Assembly: GCF_008386585.1 (NCBI RefSeq)
Contig: NZ_VUOB01000041.1
Location: forward strand, 60,250 to 124,249
Length of the DNA stretch: 64,000 nt
Direction: 5' to 3'
Origin: Solihabitans fulvus
GTDB taxonomy: Bacteria; Actinomycetota; Actinomycetes; Mycobacteriales; Pseudonocardiaceae
The notes below the pieces were generated by a model that saw only the letters and a program-made list of their open reading frames with translations, was not told the DNA's origin and made no database searches. Shown in pieces: positions 48,123 through 57,696 of this stretch (position 1 is the stretch's first letter; each line of letters begins with the position of its first letter). Position numbers and translations under genes: made by a program.

Positions 48123-50378
48123 TTGACGGACTTTGAGGTCCACGAGACGACCGCCGTTATCGACAACGGCAAGTTCGGCTCACGCACGATCCGCTTCGAG
48201 ACCGGCCGCCTGGCCCGCCAGGCCGCCGGCGCCGTCGTCGCCTACCTGGACGACGAGACCATGCTGCTCTCGGCGACCACGGCGTCGAAGCACCCGAAGG
48301 AGCACTTCGACTTCTTCCCGCTCACCGTGGACGTCGAGGAGCGCATGTACGCCGCAGGGCGTATCCCCGGCTCCTTCTTCCGCCGTGAGGGCAGGCCGTC
48401 CACGGACGCCATCCTGACCTGCCGCCTGATCGACCGCCCGCTGCGCCCGTCCTTCGTGGACGGTCTGCGCAACGAGATCCAGGTCGTCATCACGGTCCAG
48501 AGCCTCAACCCGCAGGACCTGTACGACGTGGTGGCCATCAACGCCGCCTCGGCGTCCACGCAGCTCGCCGGCCTGCCCTTCTCCGGCCCGATCGGCGGCG
48601 TGCGGGTGGCCCTGATCGAGGGCCAGTGGGTCGCGTTCCCGACCCACGAGCAGCTCGAGAAGGCCGTGTTCGACATGGTCGTCGCCGGCCGCATCGCCGG
48701 CAGCGACGTCGCGATCATGATGGTCGAGGCCGAGGCGACCGAGAACGTCATCGACCTCGTCGCCGAGGGCGCCCAGGCGCCCACCGAGGAGATCGTCGCC
48801 GCGGGCCTCGAGGCCGCGAAGCCGTTCATCAAGGTCCTCTGCGAGGCCCAGGCCAAGCTGGCCGAGGTCGCCGCGAAGGCCACCGGCGAGTTCCCGACGT
48901 ACCCGGCCTACCAGCCGGACGCGTTCGAGGCCGTCGAGAAGGCCGTCTCCACCGAGCTGGCCGAGGCGCTGACCATCGCCGGCAAGCACGACCGTGAGGC
49001 GCGCACCGACGAGATCAAGGGCCTCGCCCTCGAGCGCGTCATCGACGGCGACGACTCGCCGTTCGCCGGCCGCGAGAAGGAGATCGGCGCCGCGTTCCGC
49101 TCGCTGACCAAGAAGCTGGTCCGCCAGCGCATCCTGCGCGACAAGGTCCGCATCGACGGCCGTGGGCTGACCGACATCCGGCAGCTGTCCGCCGAGGTCG
49201 CCATCATCCCGAGGGCGCACGGCTCGGCCCTGTTCGAGCGCGGCGAGACCCAGATCCTGGGTGTCACCACGCTGAACATGCTGCGGATGGAACAGCAGAT
49301 CGACTCGCTGTCCCCCGAGACGCACAAGCGCTACCTGCACCACTACAACTTCCCGCCCTTCTCGACCGGTGAGACCGGTCGGGTCGGCTCGCCCAAGCGC
49401 CGCGAGATCGGCCACGGCGCGCTCGCCGAGCGCGCCCTGATGCCGGTGCTGCCCAAGCGGGACGAGTTCCCCTACGCGATCCGCCAGGTCTCCGAGGCGC
49501 TGAGCTCCAACGGCTCCACCTCGATGGGCTCGGTCTGCGCCTCGACCATGTCGCTGCTCAACGCCGGCGTGCCGCTGAAGGCGCCGGTCTCGGGTATCGC
49601 CATGGGCCTGGTGTCCGACGAGGTCGACGGCGAGACCCGCTACGTCGCGCTGACCGACATCCTCGGCGCCGAGGACGCGTTCGGCGACATGGACTTCAAG
49701 GTGGCCGGCACCAAGGAGTTCGTGACCGCGCTCCAGCTCGACACCAAGCTCGACGGCATCCCGTCCGAGGTGCTCGGCCAGGCCCTCGGCCAGGCCCGCG
49801 ACGCGCGACTCACCATCCTCGAGGTGATGGCCGAGGCCATCGACTCGCCGGACGAGATGAGCCCGTTCGCGCCGCGCGTCACGTCGGTCAAGATCCCGAC
49901 CGACAAGATCGGCGAGGTCATCGGCCCGAAGGGCAAGATGATCAACTCGATCACCGAGCAGACCGGTGCCGACATCTCCATCGAGGATGACGGCACGATC
50001 TACGTCGGCGCGGCGGACGGCCCTTCGGCCGAGGCCGCGATCGACATGATCAACGCGATCGCCAACCCGCAGCTGCCGAAGGTCGGCGAGCGCTTCCTCG
50101 GCACCGTGGTGAAGACCGCGGCGTTCGGCGCGTTCGTCTCCCTGCTCCCCGGCAAGGACGGCCTGGTGCACATCTCCAAGCTGGGCAACGGGAAGCGCAT
50201 CGCGAAGGTGGAGGATGTCGTCAAGGTCGGCGACAAGCTCCGCGTCGAGATCGCCGACATCGACCAGCGCGGCAAGATCAGCCTCGTCGTCGTGAGCGAC
50301 GACGACGCTGCCGCGCCGGCCGCTGACGCCGCGCCCGCGTCCTCTTCGGAGGTCGTTGCGGAGCCCGCAGCGCAGTGA
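48123..50378 (+). CDS. pnp: Polynucleotide phosphorylase (PNPase)
   Basis: Phosphorolytic 3'-5' exoribonuclease of 751 residues. TTG 48123 follows GAGGAGAGAAC. Two RNase PH domains are joined by a helical linker (about residues 240-330). The active-site region shows FFRREGRPSTDAIL and SSNGSTSMGSVCAS. A KH domain (IGPKGKMINSITEQTGADISI) and an S1 domain (GERFLGTVVKTAAFGAFVSLLPGKDGLVHISKLG) follow, then a short Ala/Ser tail. In Streptomyces the enzyme is also the main RNA 3'-tailing polymerase. The long hairpin upstream suggests autoregulation. Confidence 0.97.
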   Translation: MTDFEVHETTAVIDNGKFGSRTIRFETGRLARQAAGAVVAYLDDETMLLSATTASKHPKEHFDFFPLTVDVEERMYAAGRIPGSFFRREGRPSTDAILTCRLIDRPLRPSFVDGLRNEIQVVITVQSLNPQDLYDVVAINAASASTQLAGLPFSGPIGGVRVALIEGQWVAFPTHEQLEKAVFDMVVAGRIAGSDVAIMMVEAEATENVIDLVAEGAQAPTEEIVAAGLEAAKPFIKVLCEAQAKLAEVAAKATGEFPTYPAYQPDAFEAVEKAVSTELAEALTIAGKHDREARTDEIKGLALERVIDGDDSPFAGREKEIGAAFRSLTKKLVRQRILRDKVRIDGRGLTDIRQLSAEVAIIPRAHGSALFERGETQILGVTTLNMLRMEQQIDSLSPETHKRYLHHYNFPPFSTGETGRVGSPKRREIGHGALAERALMPVLPKRDEFPYAIRQVSEALSSNGSTSMGSVCASTMSLLNAGVPLKAPVSGIAMGLVSDEVDGETRYVALTDILGAEDAFGDMDFKVAGTKEFVTALQLDTKLDGIPSEVLGQALGQARDARLTILEVMAEAIDSPDEMSPFAPRVTSVKIPTDKIGEVIGPKGKMINSITEQTGADISIEDDGTIYVGAADGPSAEAAIDMINAIANPQLPKVGERFLGTVVKTAAFGAFVSLLPGKDGLVHISKLGNGKRIAKVEDVVKVGDKLRVEIADIDQRGKISLVVVSDDDAAAPAADAAPASSSEVVAEPAAQ

Positions 50379-51781
50379 CAACTGGCAACAAGGCGGCGGC
50401 CGCGGGTGCTTCGGGCACCCGCGGCCGTCCGCGTCAGGGGAGTCCTGGCCACCTCCAGCGGCCAGGGAGCACCCGGGTGCTGGAGCGCACGGACGACGGC
50501 GGAGTGGTGCGGCGCACCACCCTGCCCTCGGGCCTGCGAGTGGTCACCGAGCGGATTCCCGGCGTGCGGTCGGCCTCGGTCGGCGTGTGGGTCGGGGTCG
50601 GTTCGCGTGACGAGCGGTCCGACGTGGCCGGTGCCGCGCACTACCTGGAACACCTGCTGTTCAAGGGAACCAAGCGGCGCGGCGCTGCGCAGATCGCCGA
50701 GGAGATCGACGCGGTCGGCGGCGAGCTGAACGCGTTCACCGCCAAGGAGCACACCTGCTTCTACGCGCACGTGATCGACGAGGACCTGCCGCTGGCCGTC
50801 GACCTCGTCAGCGACGTCGTCTTCGACGCGCTGTGCGAGGAGCGGGACGTGGAGACCGAGCGCGGGGTGGTCCTCGAGGAGATCGCCATGCGCGACGAGG
50901 ACCCCGAGGACCTGCTGCACGACGCGTTCTCCGACGCGCTGCTCGGCGAACACGCGTTGGGACGTCCGGTGCTCGGCACCGAGGCGTCGATCGGCGCGAT
51001 GACCAGGGACGCGCTCTACGGCTTCTACCGGCGCCGCTACACGCTGCCCAAGATGGTGTTCGCCGTCGCGGGCAACGTCGAGCACGCGCAGGTGCTTCGC
51101 CTGGTGCGCAAGGCACTCGGCGACCGGCTGGACGTGCACAACAGCCCGATCGCGCCGAGGATGGGCAGGGCGCGCATCGCCTCGGCACGCAAGATCGTGC
51201 TGCACACCGACGACACCGAGCAGGCGCACCTGATGCTCGGCGTGCGGGCGCTGGACCGGCACGACGACCGGCGGTTCACGCTCGGCGTGCTCAACGCGGC
51301 GCTCGGCGGCGGCATGAGCTCGCGGCTGTTCCAGGAGGTCAGGGAGCGGCGCGGGCTGGCCTACCAGGTGTACTCCTCGGTGGCCTCCTACGCCGACACC
51401 GGCAGCCTCACCGTGTACGCGGGCTGCCAGCCCGACCGGCTCGGCGACGTGGCAGGCGTGGTGCGCGAGGTGCTCGGCACGCTCGCCACCAGCGGCCTGA
51501 CCGACGCCGAGGTGGCCAGGGGCAAGGGTCAGCTGCGCGGGGGACTGGTGCTCGGGCTCGAGGACAGCAGCGCGCGGATGTCCCGGATCGGCAAGGGCGA
51601 GCTGAACTACGGCGACCACCTCACCGTGGAGCAGACGCTGGCGCGGATCAACGAGGTCACCGCGGAGGACGTCGCCCAGCTCGCCCGCGAGCTGATCCGA
51701 CGCCCCGTCGCCGCCGCGGTCGTCGGCCCCTACGCTCACCTCGACGATCTGCCGGCCGAGGTTCATGAGGTGATCACGTGA
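50375..51781 (+). CDS. M16-family zinc metallopeptidase (processing-peptidase type)
   Basis: Peptidase of 468 residues whose GTG start overlaps the pnp stop (GTGA). The inverted zinc motif HYLEH (HxxEH, about residue 90) and the downstream Glu in the ETERGVVLEEIAMRDEDPEDL region are those of pitrilysin and mitochondrial processing peptidase. The rest forms two alpha/beta domains ending at GPYAHLDDLP. The gene is always between pnp and dapB in this lineage. The substrate is unknown. Confidence 0.93.
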   Translation: MTTGNKAAAAGASGTRGRPRQGSPGHLQRPGSTRVLERTDDGGVVRRTTLPSGLRVVTERIPGVRSASVGVWVGVGSRDERSDVAGAAHYLEHLLFKGTKRRGAAQIAEEIDAVGGELNAFTAKEHTCFYAHVIDEDLPLAVDLVSDVVFDALCEERDVETERGVVLEEIAMRDEDPEDLLHDAFSDALLGEHALGRPVLGTEASIGAMTRDALYGFYRRRYTLPKMVFAVAGNVEHAQVLRLVRKALGDRLDVHNSPIAPRMGRARIASARKIVLHTDDTEQAHLMLGVRALDRHDDRRFTLGVLNAALGGGMSSRLFQEVRERRGLAYQVYSSVASYADTGSLTVYAGCQPDRLGDVAGVVREVLGTLATSGLTDAEVARGKGQLRGGLVLGLEDSSARMSRIGKGELNYGDHLTVEQTLARINEVTAEDVAQLARELIRRPVAAAVVGPYAHLDDLPAEVHEVIT

Positions 51782-52551
51782 CGCAGCCCGCCCCCCGTTC
51801 CGCCGACCCGATCAGGGTCGGGGTGATCGGCGCGCGAGGACGCATGGGCGCCGAGGTGTGCCGCGCCGTCGCGGCCGCCGACGGCATGGAGCTGGTGGCC
51901 ACGGTCGACGCGGGCGACCCGCTGGCCGCCCTGTCCGACGCCGGTGTCGAGGTCGTCGTCGACTTCACCCACCCCAACGTCGTGATGGACAACGTCCGGT
52001 TCTGCGTCGATCGGGGCATCCACTGCGTGGTGGGTACGTCCGGCTTCGACCAGCAGCGGATGGCCGCCATCGGCGCGTGGTTGGCGCCGAAGCCTGAGCT
52101 CGGGGTGCTGCTCGCGCCGAACTTCGCCATCGGCGCGGTGCTGTCGATGCGGTTCGCCGAGCTGGCGGCGAAGTACTACGAGTCGGTGGAGATCATCGAG
52201 CTGCACCACCCGCGCAAGGCGGACGCGCCGTCGGGCACGGCGACGCACACCGCCGCGCTCGTCGAGAAGGCGCGCGCCGCCGCGGGCCTCGGGCTCAGCC
52301 CCGACGCCACCACCGCCGAAGTGGACGGTGCGCGCGGCGCGCTGGTCGACGGTGTCCGGGTGCACTCGATCCGGCTGTCCGGCCTGATCGCGCACCAGGA
52401 GGTGCTGTTCGGCATGGCTGGCGAGACGCTGTCCATTCGGCACGACTCGCTGGACCGCACGTCGTTCATGCCCGGCGTGCTGCTCGCGGTGCGGGAGATC
52501 CGCACGCACCCCGGCCTCACCGTCGGCCTGGACAAGTTCCTGGACCTGTGA
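51778..52551 (+). CDS. dapB: 4-hydroxy-tetrahydrodipicolinate reductase
   Basis: Enzyme of 257 residues that reduces the dihydrodipicolinate-type intermediate in the diaminopimelate/lysine pathway. The NAD(P) loop is VGVIGARGRMG, and the active-site helix and loop are ELHHPRKADAPSGTA, with the catalytic His and Lys. The GTG start overlaps the M16 gene stop (GTGA). It supplies diaminopimelate for peptidoglycan. The dapA gene lies about 9 kb downstream. Confidence 0.96.
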   Translation: MTQPAPRSADPIRVGVIGARGRMGAEVCRAVAAADGMELVATVDAGDPLAALSDAGVEVVVDFTHPNVVMDNVRFCVDRGIHCVVGTSGFDQQRMAAIGAWLAPKPELGVLLAPNFAIGAVLSMRFAELAAKYYESVEIIELHHPRKADAPSGTATHTAALVEKARAAAGLGLSPDATTAEVDGARGALVDGVRVHSIRLSGLIAHQEVLFGMAGETLSIRHDSLDRTSFMPGVLLAVREIRTHPGLTVGLDKFLDL

Positions 52552-52609
52552 CCGTTGCAGAACCTGTTTCGCAGCAAGGATCCGTTCCCCTGCCAACCCT
52601 GAGGACCCA

Positions 52610-53065
52610 GTGAAGACCCGCACCGTCGCCCTGCTGCTCACCGCCGCGTTGGCGGTGTACTTCGTGCTGCTCGCCGGACGCGCGATCGCGCTGATCGGCA
52701 CCGGCGAGGCGGTGGGCATCGGGCTCGGTGTCGGGGTGCTGATCCTGCCGGTGATCGGGGCCTGGATCGCCGTGGTGAACCTGCGGTTCGGCGTGCGGAC
52801 CGAGCGGATGGCGCGGCAGCTCGCGGACGAGGGCGGCCTGCCCGACACCTCGCAGCTGCCGCGCCGCCCGTCCGGCCGGATCGACCGGGACGCCGCCGAC
52901 GCGTGGTTCGAGGAGCGCCGCGCCGAGGTGGAGGCCGCGCCGGAGGACTGGCGCGCCTGGTTCCGGCTGGCGCACGGCTACGACATCGCGGGAGACCGCG
53001 GCAGGGCCCGCGAGGCCATGCGCAAGTCGATCGACCTGTACGGCGGCGGCGCGCCGAGCCAGTAG
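52610..53065 (+). CDS. Membrane protein with C-terminal TPR-like tail
   Basis: Protein of 151 residues. Two hydrophobic helices (TVALLLTAALAVYFVLLAGRAIALI and VGIGLGVGVLILPVIGAWIAVVNL) fill the first ~60 residues. A cytoplasmic helical tail follows with a TPR-like repeat near the end (APEDWRAWFRLAHGYDIAGDRGRAREAMRKSIDLYGG). It follows dapB at 59 bases and is a common neighbour of it in actinomycetes. The role is not known; the TPR-like tail suggests a protein-protein contact site at the membrane. Confidence 0.8.
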   Translation: MKTRTVALLLTAALAVYFVLLAGRAIALIGTGEAVGIGLGVGVLILPVIGAWIAVVNLRFGVRTERMARQLADEGGLPDTSQLPRRPSGRIDRDAADAWFEERRAEVEAAPEDWRAWFRLAHGYDIAGDRGRAREAMRKSIDLYGGGAPSQ

Positions 53066-53109
53066 CGGCGGGGCGGCACCGCGTGGTCCGCCGTCGCCGA
53101 GCCGGCGGC

Positions 53110-53553
53110 TCAGGCCAGCAGGTGGTAGACGTGCGTTTCGATCTCGGCAGGATCGTCCCGGTGCGGTCCGTAGACCTCCCAGCGCGGACCGGCCAGGTCG
53201 TGTCCCCGCGCGGCGCACCACTCGACGACGGCCCGGTGCGCTGACCCCAGCTCCGCGTAGCTGCCACGGTGGACGGTCACGGCGACTCGTCCTGCCGGCA
53301 GGGCGGATGCCACGACCCGACCGCGCAGCGGGCACGGCTGCGTCAGCTCGACGCCGATCTCGACGTTGGGCACATCGTCCAGGTAGAGCATCACGTTGCG
53401 GCACCCTCGGCTGATCCCGGCCGCGTTCAGGCATGCCCAGACCTCGTCGAGCATGCCCTTCCACTGCGTGGGGAAGTCCTGCCACGTGGTCCGTGCCGGG
53501 ACCACCGCCGTCGGACGCGCCTCGGCGTTCTCCAGTGTCACCACGTGATCCAT
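53110..53553 (-). CDS. GyrI-like small-molecule-binding domain protein
   Basis: Protein of 147 residues with the GyrI/SOUL-like fold pattern. Key parts are RPTAVVPARTTWQDFPTQWKGMLDEVW in the first helix, VEIGVELTQP in the central strand, AVTVHRGSYAELGSAHRAVVEW near the middle and WEVYGPHRDDPAEIETHVYHLL at the end. Such stand-alone domains bind hydrophobic ligands or gyrase inhibitors, and the same domain forms the sensor of BmrR-like regulators. There is no DNA-binding part here. The start ATG 53553 is picked because it opens the conserved core. Confidence 0.85.
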   Translation of the reverse strand: MDHVVTLENAEARPTAVVPARTTWQDFPTQWKGMLDEVWACLNAAGISRGCRNVMLYLDDVPNVEIGVELTQPCPLRGRVVASALPAGRVAVTVHRGSYAELGSAHRAVVEWCAARGHDLAGPRWEVYGPHRDDPAEIETHVYHLLA

Positions 53554-53578
53554 TGGTCCGTCTCCTGTCCGCCCGCCG

Positions 53579-54115
53579 TCAATGGTGGTGCAGGTGCATC
53601 CAGCCGGCAAACAGGGCGGGCGACGCGGCCAGCACGGTGAAGCGGATGAACCGGCCGATCACGCCGGTGGTCACGAACGCGGTGATCGACATGTCGGCCA
53701 GCCCGGCCAGCACGGTCGTCGCCATGAACGGCGGGATGCCGACCAGCGAACTCACCGCGTGCGTGCCGATCATCCACTGTGGATGGCGGTGGCAGCGGTC
53801 CCGCAGCCGGCTGAGCCAACCGCGGACGCGGGCCGTCTTGGCCAGCCACAGCGCCCGGCGCGGCGACACCTCGGCGTCCGGATCGCGCTTGCGGTGCAGG
53901 AAGTTCGGCAGCTTCAGCGAACCCCTTGCGGCGAGGAAGTACAGCATCTTGCCGCTGATCTGGCCGACGGCGATCACCGCGCCGAGCGCCCAGGGCGACA
54001 TGCCGGGATGCGAGGTGACCAGACCGAGTAGGAACACCTCGATGCTGATCAGTGGCAGGAGTGCTGAGCCGATCGCGACACCGAGGGTCACGCACAACCA
54101 CGTCAGCACAGGCAC
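53579..54115 (-). CDS. Small integral membrane protein
   Basis: Protein of 178 residues with about four helices and a central basic loop (HRKRDPDAEVSPRRALWLAKTARVRGWLSRLRDR). GTG 54115 follows GGGGGAGCT. The layout and HPGMSPWALGAVIAVGQISGKMLYFLAARGS recall DedA/SNARE-associated (YqaA-like) membrane proteins, but the match is loose. It ends with a short His tail (HLHHH). It lies 25 bases upstream of the GyrI-like gene on the same strand, so the two may be cotranscribed. Confidence 0.75.
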   Translation of the reverse strand: MPVLTWLCVTLGVAIGSALLPLISIEVFLLGLVTSHPGMSPWALGAVIAVGQISGKMLYFLAARGSLKLPNFLHRKRDPDAEVSPRRALWLAKTARVRGWLSRLRDRCHRHPQWMIGTHAVSSLVGIPPFMATTVLAGLADMSITAFVTTGVIGRFIRFTVLAASPALFAGWMHLHHH

Positions 54116-54156
54116 AGCTCCCCCGGGATGGATTCCCTTTCGACGGTAGCAGCGCC

Positions 54157-54717
54157 TCAGTCGCGAAACGGTAGGGCTAACCCCCCGGTAAGGCGGATTT
54201 CGCGCAATGGCCGCCCATCGGCGTCCAGCGTGCGGACCGTGCCGTCGGCCGTCCAGCCGACCGAGAGGTAGAACGCGAGCGACGCGGCGTCCGCCTCGGG
54301 CACCCAGGCGATGCCCCGCGTGGCGCCCCGCTTGTGCAGGGCGTGCGCCGCCGTGGCGAGCAGCCGGCCGCCGTGGCCCCTGCGGCCCCAGCGCGGCTCG
54401 ACCAGCAGCGTGCCGACCAGCACGGTGGTCTCGGCGTCCGCCGGCAGGCCGCCGTCCGCCGCGGCGACCTCGTCGCGCGGCGCCGGCCCCGCGGCGCAGA
54501 AGCCGACGACCCAGCTGCCCTCGGTGGCGACGAGGAGCGTGACCCCGTCCTCCTCGACGGCCTGCCGCCAGGACCCCGCGACGCCGTCGACGTCGAGGCC
54601 GGCGAGCACCGCCTCGGGCAACAGCTCGTTGTAGGCGGTGCGCCAGGTGTCGACCTGGATGCGCGCGATCTCCGGCGCGTCGTGCAGGGTGGCTGGTCGG
54701 ACGGCGGCTTCGGCCAT
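54157..54717 (-). CDS. GNAT-family N-acetyltransferase
   Basis: Protein of 186 residues in the GNAT fold. It has AVRPATLHDAPEIARIQVDTWRTAYNELLPEAVL at the N-terminus and the acetyl-CoA loop VEPRWGRRGHGGRLLATAAHAL near residue 125. WVPEADAASLAFYLSVGW follows, which is also a family hallmark. The RRGHG sequence fits the Q/RxxGxG/A pattern. The acceptor is unknown. It is divergent from the YcaQ-type gene at 54831. Confidence 0.9.
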   Translation of the reverse strand: MAEAAVRPATLHDAPEIARIQVDTWRTAYNELLPEAVLAGLDVDGVAGSWRQAVEEDGVTLLVATEGSWVVGFCAAGPAPRDEVAAADGGLPADAETTVLVGTLLVEPRWGRRGHGGRLLATAAHALHKRGATRGIAWVPEADAASLAFYLSVGWTADGTVRTLDADGRPLREIRLTGGLALPFRD

Positions 54718-54830
54718 GCGCGGAAACCTAGCGGACCCGCGCTGTGCCGGAGGCGCGCAGGTGTGGCTCAAGTGGCCCACTTCGCGGGGATCGGCCCCGC
54801 GCTGTCGGTGGGTGGTGAGAACATCCGGTC

Positions 54831-56048
54831 GTGCAGACGATGAGCCCGGCGGTCGCCCGCCGCACCGCGCTGGCTGCCCAGGGTTTCGCCGACCCCCGGC
54901 CTTCCGGCCCGCCGACGCGCCGCCACCTGCAACGGGTGCTGTCCAGGGTTCAGCTGATCCAGCTCGACTCGGTCAACGTGGCCGTCCGGGCGCACTACGC
55001 GCCGCTGTTCAGCCGGCTGGGGGCGTACGCGCCGGAGCTGCTGGACAACGCGGCGTGGGCGCACCAGGCGAAGCGGCCGAGGCTGCTCGCCGAGTACTGG
55101 GCGCACGAGGCCAGCCTCGTGCCGGTCGCCGACTGGCCGCTGCTGCGCTGGCGGATGCGGCAGTTCGAGACGAAGCAGGGCAGGTACTGGCAGGCCGCGC
55201 ACCGCTCGCCCGCGCTGGTCGCCGAGGTGCTCGCGGCGGTCAAGGAGCTGGGTCCGGTCGGCGCGGGCACGCTGGAGCGCGCGCTCGGCGGGGAGTCGGA
55301 GCGGGTGCGGGGCGGCTGGTGGAACCGCTCGGACGTGAAGATCATCTGCGAGTGGCTGTTCGCCATCGGCGAGCTGACCACCGGCACGCGTCGGGGCTTC
55401 GAGCGGCAGTACGACCTGCCGGAGCGGGTGTTCCCGGCGGAGGTGCTCGCCGCGCCCGAGGTCTCCGAGGCCGACGCGGCCCGCGAGCTGGTGCGCAGGG
55501 CGGCGGTGGCGCACGGCGTGGCCACCGAGCCCGACCTGCGCGACTACTACCGGCTCCGGCCGAACAGCAGCCGGCAGGCGGTCGCCGAGCTGGTCGAGGA
55601 GGGGCTGCTCGAACCCGTGACGGTGCCGGGCTGGCGGCACCAGGCGTACCGGCACGTGGACGCGCGGACGCCCCGGCGCGTCACCGGGCGGGCGTTGCTG
55701 TGCCCGTTCGACCCGCTGATCTGGGAGCGGGACCGCACCGAGCGGCTGTTCGACTTCCACTACCGCATCGAGATCTACGTGCCGGAGCCCAAGCGGGTGC
55801 ACGGCTACTACGTGTTCCCGTTCCTGCTGGACGAGGAGCTGGTGGCCAGGGTGGACCTCAAGGCCGACCGCGCGGCCGGCGTGCTGCGCGTGCCGGGGGC
55901 GTTCGCCGAGCCCGGCGCCGACCAGGCGAGGACGGTCGTCGAGCTGGCTGCCGAGCTGCGGCTGATGGCCGACTGGCTTGGCCTGGACAGCGTCGCGGTC
56001 GGCAAGCGGGGCGACCTGGCGGCGAGCCTGCGGAAGCTGTGTCGCTGA
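54831..56048 (+). CDS. YcaQ/AlkZ-family DNA glycosylase
   Basis: Protein of 405 residues of the HTH_42 superfamily, with tandem winged helices and a C-terminal barrel. Key residues are in LSRVQLIQLDSVNVAVRAHY, where QLD fits the catalytic QxD motif of YcaQ, and later WWNRSDVKIICEWLFAIGELT. YcaQ unhooks interstrand crosslinks and other bulky alkyl lesions; AlkZ relatives protect producers of azinomycin-like alkylators. The QxD version suggests the housekeeping YcaQ branch. A GTG at 54831 is the likely start. Confidence 0.9.
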   Translation: MQTMSPAVARRTALAAQGFADPRPSGPPTRRHLQRVLSRVQLIQLDSVNVAVRAHYAPLFSRLGAYAPELLDNAAWAHQAKRPRLLAEYWAHEASLVPVADWPLLRWRMRQFETKQGRYWQAAHRSPALVAEVLAAVKELGPVGAGTLERALGGESERVRGGWWNRSDVKIICEWLFAIGELTTGTRRGFERQYDLPERVFPAEVLAAPEVSEADAARELVRRAAVAHGVATEPDLRDYYRLRPNSSRQAVAELVEEGLLEPVTVPGWRHQAYRHVDARTPRRVTGRALLCPFDPLIWERDRTERLFDFHYRIEIYVPEPKRVHGYYVFPFLLDEELVARVDLKADRAAGVLRVPGAFAEPGADQARTVVELAAELRLMADWLGLDSVAVGKRGDLAASLRKLCR

Positions 56049-56159
56049 GCGCGCGCCGGGGCGGGTGCGCGCCCCTCGCCGCACACCCGCCCCGGCCGGA
56101 TGCGCCCCCGGCGCACCTCATCCACTGACGTCACCCCAAGGCCAGCGCTCCCGGGCGGC

Positions 56160-57077
56160 TCAACCGACCGAGGTGGTGACCACCACGTCGCCGCTGCCGG
56201 TGCGGCCGCGCACGAACAGCGACGGCTGCTCGGCCGGTGGCTGGCTTGCGACCTCCAGCTCGCTGCGCGCCTGACCGGAGCTCGAGGCCAGGTCGACCTG
56301 CGCGGCGGTGCCCGAACGGATGCCGACGCGGATCTCCCCGGAACCGGTGGCCAGGGTGACGCGGCCGCATGCGGCGTCGGCGATGGTCAGGTCGCCGGTT
56401 CCGGTCCGCGCCTGCACGTCGTTCTGCACCGCGCCGAGCCACACGTCGCCGCTGCCCGTGTGCAGCATCGTCTCCCCGCCGACCGAGGACACCTCGATGT
56501 CCCCGCTGCCGGTCTTCGCCCGCAGCCCGCCGAGCATCGGGCCGAGCCGGACGGCGCCCGACCCCGACGTCACCTGGGCGGATCCGTCCGCGCGGTCGAC
56601 GGACACGTCGCCGGTGCCGGCCGACACGTCCAGCCTGCCCGCCGACCCGGTGACGGTGACGGCGGCCGCCCCGGTGCGCACGGTGACGTGCGAGCCGTTC
56701 TTGGCCCGCACCACCACCGCGAGCGGGGTGGTCCGCAGCGGCAGCGCCTTCGCCGAGTGCACCCGCAGCACCTGGCCGGTCAGCTCGATCCTGGCCTGCC
56801 GCACCGCCTCGGCCGGCGTCGAGTCCTGCCGTTGGCCGCCGAACTGGTCGTTCACCCAGCTCAGCAGGCCGTTCAGCTCCTCGGTCCACGACCCGCCCTG
56901 CGCAGGCTCGTGCCGCACCTCGACGTCGACCCCCGGCTCGTCGACGAGCCGCACCTCGACGCGCCCGGTCGTCACGGCGAGGTCGAGTTCGATCGGCCCG
57001 TCCGCCTCGAAGCTCTGCCGGCGCACGACGGCCTCCGGGCCCTCGGCGACGCCTTCGGCGGTGAAGTCTTCCGACAT
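56160..57077 (-). CDS. DUF4097-family beta-helix-like protein
   Basis: Protein of 305 residues. From about residue 110 it is built of repeats such as TGTGDVSVDR, SGSGAVRLGP, TGSGDIEVSS, HTGSGDVWLG, RTGTGDLTI, ATGSGEIRVG and RTGSGDVVVTT, the DUF4097/adhesin-like beta-helix. There is no signal peptide, so it is probably cytoplasmic or membrane-peripheral. It follows the RHH-like gene at 57094-57696 with about a 16-base gap and is likely controlled together with it. The function of such proteins is unknown. Confidence 0.85.
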   Translation of the reverse strand: MSEDFTAEGVAEGPEAVVRRQSFEADGPIELDLAVTTGRVEVRLVDEPGVDVEVRHEPAQGGSWTEELNGLLSWVNDQFGGQRQDSTPAEAVRQARIELTGQVLRVHSAKALPLRTTPLAVVVRAKNGSHVTVRTGAAAVTVTGSAGRLDVSAGTGDVSVDRADGSAQVTSGSGAVRLGPMLGGLRAKTGSGDIEVSSVGGETMLHTGSGDVWLGAVQNDVQARTGTGDLTIADAACGRVTLATGSGEIRVGIRSGTAAQVDLASSSGQARSELEVASQPPAEQPSLFVRGRTGSGDVVVTTSVG

Positions 57078-57093
57078 CGTGTCCACGTCCCCC

Positions 57094-57696
57094 TCAGCCC
57101 TGTACCCAGCCACGGACGCGGGACGAGCCCCGGCCGCCGTCGTCGCCCCGGTCCGGTCGGCCGCCGCCGCCCCACGGGCCGCCCTGGCCCCATGGCCCGC
57201 CGCGCTGCCCCCACGGGCCGCCCTGCCCCCACGGGCCGCCCTGGCCACGGCCCCGGCCGGCGCCGTGCAGCGCGCCCTGCACCGCCTGCGCCACGAAGGT
57301 GTTCAGGGACACGCCCTGGGCCGACGCGGCGCGCTCGGCCTTGCCCTTGATCTCGTCGAGCAGCCGGAGCGTGATCCGGCTGATGTCGCCGGTGGCGTCA
57401 CCCATGGGCGGCGGTGACGTCATCTCCTCCTGCTCGGGTTCCGGCTCCCGGTGGGTCGCCCCGCTGACGACGACCTGCACGTCCCTGCCGTCGAGCCGCA
57501 CGTCGACCACGCGGTCCTCGAGGGCCACCGTGACCTCCGCTGCCAGGTCGGACAGGGCGTTCATGATCGCCAGCCGGGCGGCCGGCTCGATCGCGGCGGA
57601 CAACACGGCGGCGGTGCGGCGGGTCTGTTCGTCCCCGGCGGAAGCGGCGGTCGTGAGGTCCTCGCGCAACGTGGTGATGTACGGCGTGAGATCCAT
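57094..57696 (-). CDS. Putative antitoxin-like protein with Gly-Pro-Trp repeats
   Basis: Protein of 200 residues. Residues ~100-145 (DISRITLRLLDEIKGKAERAASAQGVSLNTFVAQAVQGAL) resemble a ribbon-helix-helix/HicB-type DNA-binding segment. The C-terminus is a tandem low-complexity tail of GGPWGQ units followed by a basic RPDRGDDGGRG end. It precedes the DUF4097 gene and is divergent from thyX. The start region overlaps TGACATCA-type repeats that may be its own operator. Its function as a regulator is inferred from the RHH-like part. Confidence 0.7.
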   Translation of the reverse strand: MDLTPYITTLREDLTTAASAGDEQTRRTAAVLSAAIEPAARLAIMNALSDLAAEVTVALEDRVVDVRLDGRDVQVVVSGATHREPEPEQEEMTSPPPMGDATGDISRITLRLLDEIKGKAERAASAQGVSLNTFVAQAVQGALHGAGRGRGQGGPWGQGGPWGQRGGPWGQGGPWGGGGRPDRGDDGGRGSSRVRGWVQG